A DNA stretch of 33,345 nucleotides from a virus. Shown piece by piece: positions 15,892 through 22,678 of the stretch (position 1 is the stretch's first letter; each line of letters starts with the position of its first letter). Made by a program: the position numbers and the translations under genes. The stretch covers positions 1 to 33,345 of IMG/VR virus record IMGVR_UViG_3300017772_000059; one strand, given 5' to 3'. The notes under the pieces were generated by a model. It did no database searches and was not told where the DNA came from. It saw only the letters and a list, made by a program, of their open reading frames with translations.

Positions 15892-16275
15892 TTATATTAT
15901 ATTTATATCTAATCTTTTAATTACTTGTATTAATTGTTTATAAATTTTTTCATATTTGTTAGGAGCTAATGCTTTTACTAATGTTATCATTACTCTTTTA
16001 TCAACTGGTTCTGGATTATTTGGTAATGCTGCTTTAATTACAGGAATTAGTTGTTCTGTTGTTTCTAACGCTCCTAGTACAGTTTCTTCAGCTTCTTCTG
16101 TACCTCCTAAATCATCTACTATAGTTTTTGCTATTTGCATCATTTTTTTAGGATCCTTTTCCTTTATTAATGATTCAATTGATTTTTTTCTAAATACTAA
16201 TTTTCCAACATCAACATATCCTTCATTCAAATTTTTAGTTCGAAATCTTCGCATATTTGTTTGTAATTTATTCAT
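15892..16275 (-). CDS. Unknown 127-aa protein with LNE near N-terminus
   Basis: I do not recognise the family. The protein is small, highly charged and apparently helical, with no signal peptide, membrane segment or catalytic motif. Its N-terminus (MNKLQTNMRRFRTKNLNEG) is basic and reaches Leu-Asn-Glu at 16-18. That fits the L-x-E type of site cut by T4-like prohead proteases, and similar tripeptides occur in neighbours. Start choice: ATG at 16275 is preceded by AGGAT about 9 bases upstream and by the ATATTTAT word about 21 bases upstream. It is separated from the primase by 185 bases. An internal virion protein is possible but unproven. A plus-strand ORF overlapping it is judged a shadow. 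Confidence 0.7.
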   Translation of the reverse strand: MNKLQTNMRRFRTKNLNEGYVDVGKLVFRKKSIESLIKEKDPKKMMQIAKTIVDDLGGTEEAEETVLGALETTEQLIPVIKAALPNNPEPVDKRVMITLVKALAPNKYEKIYKQLIQVIKRLDINII

Positions 16276-16295
16276 TTTGATAATCCTATATACTA

Positions 16296-16303
16296 ATAAA
16301 TAT
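16296..16303 (-). promoter_or_regulatory. Late-type promoter word ATATTTAT before 127-aa gene
   Basis: The minus strand reads ATATTTATTAG, the same eleven bases as before the structural gene starting at 23356 and at nearly the same distance from the ATG (about 21 bases). An AGGAT ribosome-binding site lies between it and the start. Confidence 0.45.
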
Positions 16304-16307
16304 AATA

Positions 16308-16865
16308 TTATATCAGAAAAGTTATTATTTCTTCAATATCCTTATCGTCACCATGCGGATCATATGATTTTTTTAAATTAGTACCACATATTCTAGCAAA
16401 TTGCTGATACCCCCATGCTGTAAATCCATTTCTTAAATCTTTTACTAAATTATATCCTGTTCTAGAACATTCACGATCTATTAATTTAATTAATAATTGT
16501 CCTTCAAAAACTGTTAGCCGTCTCATGTCTTTATCAAATTCAGTTTTAATTTGATCCTCAACTTGTTTATAATATTTTTTAGAATTAATATTTCTTTGTT
16601 CCGTAGACATCGATGCTAATTGGGTTTCACATTCTAATAATCGTTGTCCTACTATTTGAGCATATGGATATACTTTTTTAACTTTTGCAACTAATTTATA
16701 ATATTGATTTTTACTTCGATTATTTTTAAAAACTCTTATTGTATATGTAGGTAATTGTCCTACTTGATAAATATAATCACATGGTTTACCAAATGGATCT
16801 ACACATTGACTAAAATTTGCATTAGAAAATAAAATTGTTAATGCTAATATTATATACGTTTTCAT
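16308..16865 (-). CDS. Secreted DUF4294-type protein, host-like
   Basis: This 185-aa protein begins with a Sec-type signal peptide: Lys2, then a hydrophobic run to about residue 15, with likely cleavage near NFSQ (17-20), a common ending in Flavobacteriia. The mature part matches my memory of DUF4294, a Bacteroidota family of unknown function. Key features are LPTYTIRVFKNN (about 34-45), a KLVAKVKKVYPYAQIVGQRL stretch (about 57-76), LLIKLIDRECSRTGYNLVKD (about 125-144), and a C-terminal SYDPHGDDKDIEEII. Export to the periplasm or outer membrane is predicted. The gene lacks the late-type word and instead has its own GATCTTTCA element, so early or middle expression is inferred. It was probably acquired from a host and might alter the envelope. 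Function unknown. Confidence 0.8.
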   Translation of the reverse strand: MKTYIILALTILFSNANFSQCVDPFGKPCDYIYQVGQLPTYTIRVFKNNRSKNQYYKLVAKVKKVYPYAQIVGQRLLECETQLASMSTEQRNINSKKYYKQVEDQIKTEFDKDMRRLTVFEGQLLIKLIDRECSRTGYNLVKDLRNGFTAWGYQQFARICGTNLKKSYDPHGDDKDIEEIITFLI

Positions 16866-16878
16866 ATCTTATTTTTTT

Positions 16879-16908
16879 CTTTATAATAAGAAATTAATAT
16901 GAAAGATC
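16879..16908 (-). promoter_or_regulatory. Promoter-like GATCTTTCA box with TTATTATAA block, before DUF4294 gene
   Basis: The minus strand reads GATCTTTCA, 6 to 7 bases, then TTTCTTATTATAAA, in the same register as the element before the primase. The box extends upstream to CTTGGATCTTTCA, sharing 11 bases with the copy near 15880. The ATG lies about 14 bases beyond the second block. Confidence 0.5.
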
Positions 16909-16914
16909 CAAGAA

Positions 16915-17388
16915 TTAATTAAAAAAGTTTGTTATAGTTGGCTTTTCGTCGACTTTACAACACTCTGCTAACCATTCTATTGGCATTTCTTTTTTTGCTA
17001 CATGTTTAATACCAATTTTTAATGCATATGATTCATATGTTGTTTTTGAACCTTTAGAAATTTTCTGATTTGGATTTTGAAATATTATTCGCAAATCTAT
17101 ATCAGGATTTGAAGCCAATATATTTTTCATTTTTTGTCTATCAGTACTAGTCCATCTTCCTTTAGTTTCAATATACATTGTTTTACCATTCTTTTTTGTA
17201 AAAACAAAATCTGGTGTATATTTTGAATTCTTTTGAGGAACTATGTATTGTAAAGTTTCTGTTTCATAATTTACTGGATATTTTGATTCTTTAATTTGAT
17301 CTGCAACTTTTAATTCTAAGCCAGATCGATATCCGTATTTATACGCCGCTTGGCGTTGTTTATTGTTAGAATGCCAATGATTCTTCAT
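16915..17388 (-). CDS. T7-type endonuclease I (Holliday-junction resolvase)
   Basis: This 157-aa protein matches phage T7 gp3 along nearly its whole length. That enzyme is a homodimeric PD-(D/E)XK nuclease that cuts branched DNA before packaging. Catalytic positions are kept: RSGLE (21-25, Glu25), YE (41-42), YTPDF (57-61, Asp60), and IETKG (73-77, Glu74 and Lys76). The downstream motifs DLRIIFQNPNQKISKGS and MPIEWLAE also follow T7 (DIRIVF..., IPAEWI). The length is close to T7's 149 residues. It lies 20 bases after the previous gene, with AAAGG before the start. A T4-like phage would be expected to use endonuclease VII (gp49), an unrelated enzyme, for this step. Family assignment is firm. 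Confidence 0.95.
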   Translation of the reverse strand: MKNHWHSNNKQRQAAYKYGYRSGLELKVADQIKESKYPVNYETETLQYIVPQKNSKYTPDFVFTKKNGKTMYIETKGRWTSTDRQKMKNILASNPDIDLRIIFQNPNQKISKGSKTTYESYALKIGIKHVAKKEMPIEWLAECCKVDEKPTITNFFN

Positions 17389-17408
17389 AATTATAACCTT
17401 TTTATTTA

Positions 17409-18113
17409 TTAATCTTGATCGTCGTCAATTTCTGGATCTACTATATATGGATTAATAGACCCGTCTGGATGTATAATACTCCAATTAATTGTATAATTTA
17501 TTGGTTTTGTTATACGTAATGCAATTTGTTTTAATACTGCTAAAACTGTTTCTGCAGCAGTTCCTGGTACAGTTCCTGGATCATTATTATCACGATCGTT
17601 TTTTGTACTAGAAACTGAAAGTTTTTCTGTAAATCCTAATTGTTTTTCTAATGCTAAAATACGAGTTGCTTCTTTTATTTCTTTGTTGCCTCTACTTTTC
17701 AACCATACATTACGAGCTCTTTCCTCATCATCATTCCAAGATCCTTGAATACCTTGACTACTAAATAATACATCATGTGCGCTTTTAGAACCATTTCTTT
17801 CAACCCCACTCCAAAAGTCATCTATTTCTTGTGATAATTTATTTATTGGATTAAGTATTTTAGTTTCATATTCTGAATTATTAGAATTAGATGAAGATGA
17901 TGACTTCTTTTTTATTTTATTATTTTGTAACAAATAATTTATATAATCATCAAAAGACATAGATTTATCTGGAAGTTTTTCGTGTTTCTTTTTCAATGTT
18001 AAAATATCTAATTCTTTACCAGTTTTAATACTTATATATGTTTGTTCATTTAACTGTTGTTTAATTTTTTGATATTCTTCTAAAATTATATTTTTTAATT
18101 TATTTTTATTCAT
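17409..18113 (-). CDS. Unknown 234-aa protein with capsid-targeting-like N-terminus
   Basis: I do not recognise the family. I start it at the ATG at 18113 rather than at 18131. The 18113 start lies two bases after the upstream stop and has GAGGA about 8 bases before it, whereas the longer form would overlap the neighbour by 17 bases. The N-terminus MNKNKLKNIILEEYQKI leads to LNE at 21-23. It closely parallels the upstream protein (MNNKKYIENIVLEQYYKL, then LFE), suggesting a shared targeting segment. The rest is polar, with a Ser/Asn run (SSSSSNSNNS) near residue 75 and an acidic end (DPEIDDDQD). No catalytic motif is evident. A packaged internal protein is a reasonable guess. Confidence 0.75.
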   Translation of the reverse strand: MNKNKLKNIILEEYQKIKQQLNEQTYISIKTGKELDILTLKKKHEKLPDKSMSFDDYINYLLQNNKIKKKSSSSSNSNNSEYETKILNPINKLSQEIDDFWSGVERNGSKSAHDVLFSSQGIQGSWNDDEERARNVWLKSRGNKEIKEATRILALEKQLGFTEKLSVSSTKNDRDNNDPGTVPGTAAETVLAVLKQIALRITKPINYTINWSIIHPDGSINPYIVDPEIDDDQD

Positions 18114-18114
18114 A

Positions 18115-19341
18115 TTAAAAGTCCTCATCATTATCTATAACATCTTGATTTGAATCTGATATTTTAGTGGTTGTAGTAGTTGCATCATCTTGATTATTTT
18201 GATTGTTTTTAGAAAACTTTTTAAATGCTACTTCATTTCGCAGTCCTACATGTATATGATCATAATGATCTGCGGTTCTCCAAATTACTTGAATTCTAAA
18301 TCCAGTAATTGGATTTGCTTTAAATATTCCTCCTTTTGTTGGAATACCTTTTTTAATTGCTTTCATGATGGATAAAAATATTTTATCTCCTATAGTATCT
18401 TTAACAACATCTTTATCTGTTTCTTGGCCTACATTTATTTGCATATCTTTTAATGCTATATCAACACCATATGATGTAGGATTTCCATCCCAATGATCAC
18501 TAATATTACCAGCTCTTGATAGTTTACTAGATCGTTTAGTAGAAGTAAATCCAAATCCAGGTATACTTTGAAATGGTTTTAAAAATGTTAACAATGTAGG
18601 TTTTGTTTTAGCATAACTTCCATCACGATCTCCAGTAAATGCAGATTTTAAATTTGTAAATCCATATGTATCTGATGCTTTAGGCTGACCTTTTGGCAAT
18701 GATATAAGTTTCATTGGTGATAACGAAGGAACTCCTGCAGATGTAGGTGGAGTTTCATCAACTTCATCACTTTCTATTTCATCTTCTTTTGTAGGTGGAT
18801 CTACTTTATTATCATTTTTTTCTATATTAACTTTAATTGGATTAGACACAACTGTTACCACGTTATCTAACTCAGGATCAACAGATGGAAAATTAGATTT
18901 AGGAATAATATAACTTGAATTTCCAATTTTAGGTAGTTTATTTATTTTTTTTATATCATCTTCTTTTAATTTAGTTATAAAAACTACCCAAATTTGTTTT
19001 CTATTTTCTTTTTTCTTTAAATCTACTTTGTCGACAACAAACATTCTAGAAAGCCCTTGTCCATATGCACTGCCATCTCCATATTGCCTACTTGATTGTA
19101 TAGATCTAACAATTTGTTGATGGGTAATATTATTTTTTAAATTTTTTCCTTTTGCAATTATTTGAAATCCTTGTACTCCGCCTGGTATTTTTTTCAATGC
19201 AGCTTTTTGTTTATCTGTTAACGGTTCAATTTTTATTGATCGTAATTTATATCCATCATCAGTCTGTTCAAACAATGAGTCTACTGCTAATTTATAATAT
19301 TGTTCTAATACTATATTTTCTATATATTTCTTGTTATTCAT
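18115..19341 (-). CDS. Protein with M15-like zinc peptidase domain
   Basis: This 408-aa protein has three parts. Residues 1-26 form a Lys/Ile/Leu-rich segment ending in LFEQ. Residues about 30-230 are a polar region of unknown fold with an acidic linker (EDEIESDEVDETPP). Residues about 235-370 resemble M15/VanY-type peptidoglycan D,D-peptidases: SDHWDG (281-286, His283), YGVDIAL (291-297, Asp294) and DHYDHIHVGL (358-367, His359, His362, His364). The His-to-Asp spacing is 11 rather than the usual 7, so the first ligand loop is longer than normal. An acidic, Thr-rich tail follows. A virion-borne enzyme that opens peptidoglycan during entry is plausible; an endolysin is less likely given the linker-rich architecture. 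Two bases separate its stop from the next ATG. The fold is inferred from motifs only. Confidence 0.7.
   Translation of the reverse strand: MNNKKYIENIVLEQYYKLAVDSLFEQTDDGYKLRSIKIEPLTDKQKAALKKIPGGVQGFQIIAKGKNLKNNITHQQIVRSIQSSRQYGDGSAYGQGLSRMFVVDKVDLKKKENRKQIWVVFITKLKEDDIKKINKLPKIGNSSYIIPKSNFPSVDPELDNVVTVVSNPIKVNIEKNDNKVDPPTKEDEIESDEVDETPPTSAGVPSLSPMKLISLPKGQPKASDTYGFTNLKSAFTGDRDGSYAKTKPTLLTFLKPFQSIPGFGFTSTKRSSKLSRAGNISDHWDGNPTSYGVDIALKDMQINVGQETDKDVVKDTIGDKIFLSIMKAIKKGIPTKGGIFKANPITGFRIQVIWRTADHYDHIHVGLRNEVAFKKFSKNNQNNQDDATTTTTKISDSNQDVIDNDEDF
18117..18125 (-). promoter_or_regulatory. Ribosome-binding site GAGGA deciding start at 18113
   Basis: On the minus strand GAGGACTTTTAATATG places GAGGA at good spacing to the 18113 ATG, inside the last codons of the upstream gene. 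This favours the shorter reading and suggests coupled translation of the two genes. Confidence 0.55.
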
Positions 19342-19346
19342 TTTAT

Positions 19347-19354
19347 ATAAATAT
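19347..19354 (-). promoter_or_regulatory. ATATTTAT word before M15-like gene
   Basis: The minus strand reads AATATTTATATAAAATG, so the word ends only 6 bases before the ATG, closer than at the other sites. If it is a promoter the transcript would be leaderless or start inside the gene. It may therefore be a chance match. Confidence 0.25.
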
Positions 19355-19899
19355 TACCAATCTATCATTACCAGATTTCCATTCCATTTCATTATGTTGT
19401 CTGGTTTAAAATCTAATGTTTGATCTAAATCTCCAATGTTAGTTTTTCTAACTTGTTGTTCTAAAGCTCGTAAAAAATTAATTAATATAGTTGAGTATTG
19501 TCTTGTTTCTTCTGTATTTAAATAATCAAATATTGTAGCATTAGGACCTTCTTGTCGCATATATTGTTTAAAATTATTATAAAATAATTGTAACTCAGAT
19601 TTTTCTCGTTCAGATAAGTTTTCAGCTCTACTTAAAATATACATGTTTTTAGTATCATGACTATAATGTACTGGAATAAATGTATTAAATTCATTAGAAC
19701 GACCTACTATAACATCAGCTACTGCTTTTTCATCTGGTTCAGTAGTTGTTTTAAATAATAAATCTTCTCCATCAAGTTGATATACTTTTCCGTTATCTCC
19801 GCTTCCTACAAATGAAAATTGTTTATTTTTAATTTTATCTAATAATTGATCTGCACGATCACTACTTAATTCTGTTAATATTTTTTTTAACTTAATCAT
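19354..19899 (-). CDS. Protein-kinase-like protein, ends at the DFG-equivalent Asp
   Basis: This 181-aa protein carries the ordered ATP-binding and catalytic motifs of the protein kinase / aminoglycoside phosphotransferase superfamily. These are a glycine-rich loop VGSGDNGKVYQL (31-42), a candidate beta-3 lysine (LLFK, Lys50), a hinge-like MYILSRAENL (86-95), a catalytic loop TLDFKPDNIM (161-170; Asp163, Lys165, Asn168, matching D-x-K-P-x-N), and MIDW (178-181), where Asp180 equals the DFG aspartate. The chain stops one residue later, so the activation segment and rest of the C-lobe are absent. The usual catalytic-loop His is Thr. Its ATG overlaps the previous stop by one base (TAATG), and its ribosome-binding site GGAGGAGGATAT is formed by the glycine codons of that gene. 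The N-terminus MIKLKKILTEL resembles neighbouring targeting-like segments. Whether it is catalytic is open. Confidence 0.75.
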   Translation of the reverse strand: MIKLKKILTELSSDRADQLLDKIKNKQFSFVGSGDNGKVYQLDGEDLLFKTTTEPDEKAVADVIVGRSNEFNTFIPVHYSHDTKNMYILSRAENLSEREKSELQLFYNNFKQYMRQEGPNATIFDYLNTEETRQYSTILINFLRALEQQVRKTNIGDLDQTLDFKPDNIMKWNGNLVMIDW

Positions 19900-21500
19900 T
19901 AATATCCTCCTCCACCGGTAGAAGTACTAGTTGTTGCAGTAGGAATACTAGTTGTATTAGTAGTTATAGTATTTGTAGATGAAGTAATTTCATTTAATAT
20001 TTTAAATGGTTTTGTATCTAAATCTAATCGAACAAGAATATTCATATCAACATTATCACGCTTCTTAATTGGTTGTCCTAATTTTCCAATTGCTAATAAA
20101 CGTCCAGCTGGGTCATATAATCCTATTGAAGTTATATATGGAGTAAATATACTACCAGTTAAATAATTTAAATATTGATTATTATTTTCTGTTAATGCAG
20201 AATGATTTTGTGTAACATTGAACTCTCCAGAATTAATTCTACATAATGAATTCATTTCATACATTGTAATTGAACTTTCATAACTAGCAGTATATGCACT
20301 AGTTATTAAATTATTAAATCTATAGTCTGGAGTTGATATTATGACAAATCCTTTTTTGCTAAAAACATTTCCAACGATATTTGTTTGAAGCATTCCTCCA
20401 CCTTCGCTACGGTCCGATAAAGTGCTTATCTCCGAGTTTGTTAATCCTTTGTTATAAATCCTAATTTCATCTAGATAACCTTGTAAATTAGTGTTATTTG
20501 TGTTATAACCGCCTATATTTAGATTGTAATTGTTTGAAATATTACTTGGCGAATTTACATATGTATTTAAATTATCAGTTAAAAAATCAAAACTACCAGA
20601 CGAATGTTTTGTTCCATTAATATATAATTCAATATCACTACCAGTTTTTTGACAAACAACATGAGTCCAAGATGAAGATACATCTGCAGATGATGTAATT
20701 AATGCAATATTATTTGTATTATTACCACGAATACTAAATTTAATTTGATTGCTACCACTAAGTTCTACATTGAAAGGACATGGAAATCTACTTAATTGAT
20801 CTGCTTTTGATAAAATTAATTGATCATTATTTGTATCATTAGTTCCTGATATAAAAAATGAAATAGCATAATTTTTTTGTTTATTATATTCTCCTTGTAT
20901 ATTTCTAGATATATAACCATTACCAGAAAATAATGCAGATAATCCTATAGGTTGTTGTTTACCACCCGTAGTTGATACTCCATCTACATAACTAACGTTT
21001 TGACTTTCTGTATATGCTATTTTTGTTTCGTTAAAATATTGATTAAATCCTTCATAAAAAACTAATGTGTTAGGAAATGAAGAAGTAATCATATTACTAT
21101 CATAAACTAAACCAGAACGATATGAAGCTAAATTTAATGAGGCACTAGAATATGTAAAAGAGTCATTTTTAATTTGTTGACCCATTTTCTTTTGTGGTAT
21201 ACTAAATATTGAAGAAGTTTGATATATATCAGTAGGAGTATTATTAAATTTATAAAATAACTGATCAATTGATTTATATATTATTGTTTTATATGTTCCA
21301 TTACTATTTTGTTCACCAGTTACATATGTTTCTAACACTTTATCAATATAATATGCTTGTAACGGTGTATGTAAAGTAGTACTCCCAGATAACATCGTAA
21401 AACGTTTATTTAATTGCATTGGATGAAACTTTAGATCGCTTGGATCAATTTTTTTCAATGCACTTACCGTTTCTCCGGGATAATCTGTAATTGATGACAT
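19899..21500 (-). CDS. Virion structural protein with inserted LamG-like domain
   Basis: This 533-aa protein shares its C-terminal domain (about 400-500) with the next gene upstream: EFNVTQN and PYITSIGLYDPAGRLLAIGK followed by LGQPIKK, versus DFNYSNN and SYITTVGLYNDSQELLAVAK followed by LSQPIKK. The middle (about 145-365) is a concanavalin/LamG-like domain, with GLSALFSGNGYI, WTHVVCQKTGSDIELYINGT and LQGYLDEIRIYNKGL, a fold often used to bind glycans or proteins. The upstream protein lacks this domain. The end is Thr/Ser-rich and closes in GGGGY. The likely location is the tail or baseplate surface, with LamG giving a host-contact or decoration function; that role is inferred. A hairpin and the ATATTTAT word lie in the 59-base spacer before it. 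Confidence 0.8.
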   Translation of the reverse strand: MSSITDYPGETVSALKKIDPSDLKFHPMQLNKRFTMLSGSTTLHTPLQAYYIDKVLETYVTGEQNSNGTYKTIIYKSIDQLFYKFNNTPTDIYQTSSIFSIPQKKMGQQIKNDSFTYSSASLNLASYRSGLVYDSNMITSSFPNTLVFYEGFNQYFNETKIAYTESQNVSYVDGVSTTGGKQQPIGLSALFSGNGYISRNIQGEYNKQKNYAISFFISGTNDTNNDQLILSKADQLSRFPCPFNVELSGSNQIKFSIRGNNTNNIALITSSADVSSSWTHVVCQKTGSDIELYINGTKHSSGSFDFLTDNLNTYVNSPSNISNNYNLNIGGYNTNNTNLQGYLDEIRIYNKGLTNSEISTLSDRSEGGGMLQTNIVGNVFSKKGFVIISTPDYRFNNLITSAYTASYESSITMYEMNSLCRINSGEFNVTQNHSALTENNNQYLNYLTGSIFTPYITSIGLYDPAGRLLAIGKLGQPIKKRDNVDMNILVRLDLDTKPFKILNEITSSTNTITTNTTSIPTATTSTSTGGGGY

Positions 21501-21511
21501 AATAGTTTAAA

Positions 21512-21541
21512 CCCTGTTAATTTAATATAAATATAACAGGG
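21512..21541. terminator. Hairpin CCCTGTTA / TAACAGGG between structural genes
   Basis: A perfect 8-base stem with a 14-base AT loop, the most GC-rich structure in the spacers, lies between the two related structural genes. On the minus strand it is followed by TTTAAACTATT, a poor U-tract. It may be a weak terminator or an mRNA-stabilising hairpin. The ATATTTAT word lies within its loop. Confidence 0.4.
21527..21534 (-). promoter_or_regulatory. ATATTTAT word before LamG-containing structural gene
   Basis: The word sits about 27 bases before the ATG at 21500, in the loop of the hairpin. Read on the plus strand the same place gives TATAAATA, the T4 late consensus, but no plus-strand gene follows. 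Confidence 0.35.
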
Positions 21542-21559
21542 CTAAAATCAATGAAAAAA

Positions 21560-22669
21560 TTAATAATCTAATTTAACTCGAATGTTTAATTCTGATTTTT
21601 TGTCTTTTTTAATTGGTTGACTTAATTTAGCAACAGCTAGTAATTCTTGACTATCATTATATAGTCCAACTGTAGTTATATATGATACTGGTTGTGTCCA
21701 ATAACTTTCATTTACTATTTGATAATCACTACCCGTTGTATATGATGGATTATTTGAATAATTAAAATCTCCATTAAAAAGTCTTACAAAATAAAAAGTA
21801 CTACTTATAGTTTCTTTATTTCTTGCTTTAAATGATCCTGATTCTGCAGCTGCTGATCCAGATATTGAATGAAATAATGTATAATGATTATGTCCGGCTG
21901 AATTTGATCCAGTATTAGTATCAAATGCCAATTGTCTATCTAATTTTTCTGCATCTAAAACTAATACACTATGTTGTGGATAAACTTTTCCATAATATTG
22001 TATTTCTGTTGAATTTCTTTTATGAATACCATCAGTTATACTTCCAGAAACTATATTATATGAGTCAGCAATTTCATTTTCTGAAACTCCTGTTTCTGTA
22101 GATGAATCGTCGATTAATAATAATTTAGTAGTACCAGTTAAAACAACACTACCAGTACCATTTGTTTCTCTTGATCCAATACTAATTAACGGAAGTTCCC
22201 AATTTCCAGGATCTAATCTTTCTTTTGTTCTTGCTCTTTGGATATTTAAAACATAAATTGAAGGTGTAGTATAAGTAGATGATCCAGTTGCAAATGTAAA
22301 CGCAGATTCAGCTTCTCCTAATAAAAGTTGTTTATATTGAGAATAAATTGCTTTACTTGGAGCATCTCCTAATGTTCCTCCGCCGTTATTTAAAGATCCA
22401 CTTCCACGTTGATCACCAAATGCTATAGCAAATTGTACAGCTGATCCAGTATCACTAGGTGATTTTTGACTTACATTAACATAATATTCTTTTTGTGCAT
22501 TAGTTAATGTTGAAGATGTAAAAAATGTTGATAATGCAGATGCATCATCACTCCACAACGCATCTGTAACTGTTTCTTTAGACGCGTCAATTATATCATT
22601 GACTCCTAATTGTTGAAATGTTTGACTTTGATTTGATAATTTTTTTAATTTTAAAATTAATTTATTCAT
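21560..22669 (-). CDS. Virion structural protein (paralogous C-terminal domain)
   Basis: This 369-aa protein is probably a tail or baseplate component. Its last 90 or so residues (FVRLFNGDFNYSNNPSYTTG, then SYITTVGLYNDSQELLAVAK and LSQPIKK) are homologous to the C-terminal domain of the following 533-aa protein, and I recall similar endings in structural proteins of other large myophages. The N-terminal part is Ser/Thr/Gly-rich with no enzyme motif; SAGHNHYTLFHSISGS (about 257-272) contains a His pair. Start: ATG at 22669 preceded by AGGATAT. The previous gene ends 10 bases upstream, so it probably shares that gene's transcript. Confidence 0.78.
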   Translation of the reverse strand: MNKLILKLKKLSNQSQTFQQLGVNDIIDASKETVTDALWSDDASALSTFFTSSTLTNAQKEYYVNVSQKSPSDTGSAVQFAIAFGDQRGSGSLNNGGGTLGDAPSKAIYSQYKQLLLGEAESAFTFATGSSTYTTPSIYVLNIQRARTKERLDPGNWELPLISIGSRETNGTGSVVLTGTTKLLLIDDSSTETGVSENEIADSYNIVSGSITDGIHKRNSTEIQYYGKVYPQHSVLVLDAEKLDRQLAFDTNTGSNSAGHNHYTLFHSISGSAAAESGSFKARNKETISSTFYFVRLFNGDFNYSNNPSYTTGSDYQIVNESYWTQPVSYITTVGLYNDSQELLAVAKLSQPIKKDKKSELNIRVKLDY

Positions 22670-22678
22670 TTTAATATC

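Noticed and set aside
15956-16381. Plus-strand ORF of 141 codons across the 127-aa gene and its spacer
   Set aside because: It is convergent with a well-supported minus gene, has no ribosome-binding site or recognisable domain, and would be the only plus gene in the window.
18113-18131. Longer start at 18131 for the 234-aa protein
   Set aside because: It would overlap the upstream gene by 17 bases without a good ribosome-binding site, while 18113 has GAGGA at proper spacing and gives an N-terminus matching its neighbour.
21526-21533. TATAAATA, the T4 late promoter consensus, on the plus strand
   Set aside because: No plus-strand gene follows. The same bases are better explained as the minus-strand ATATTTAT word.
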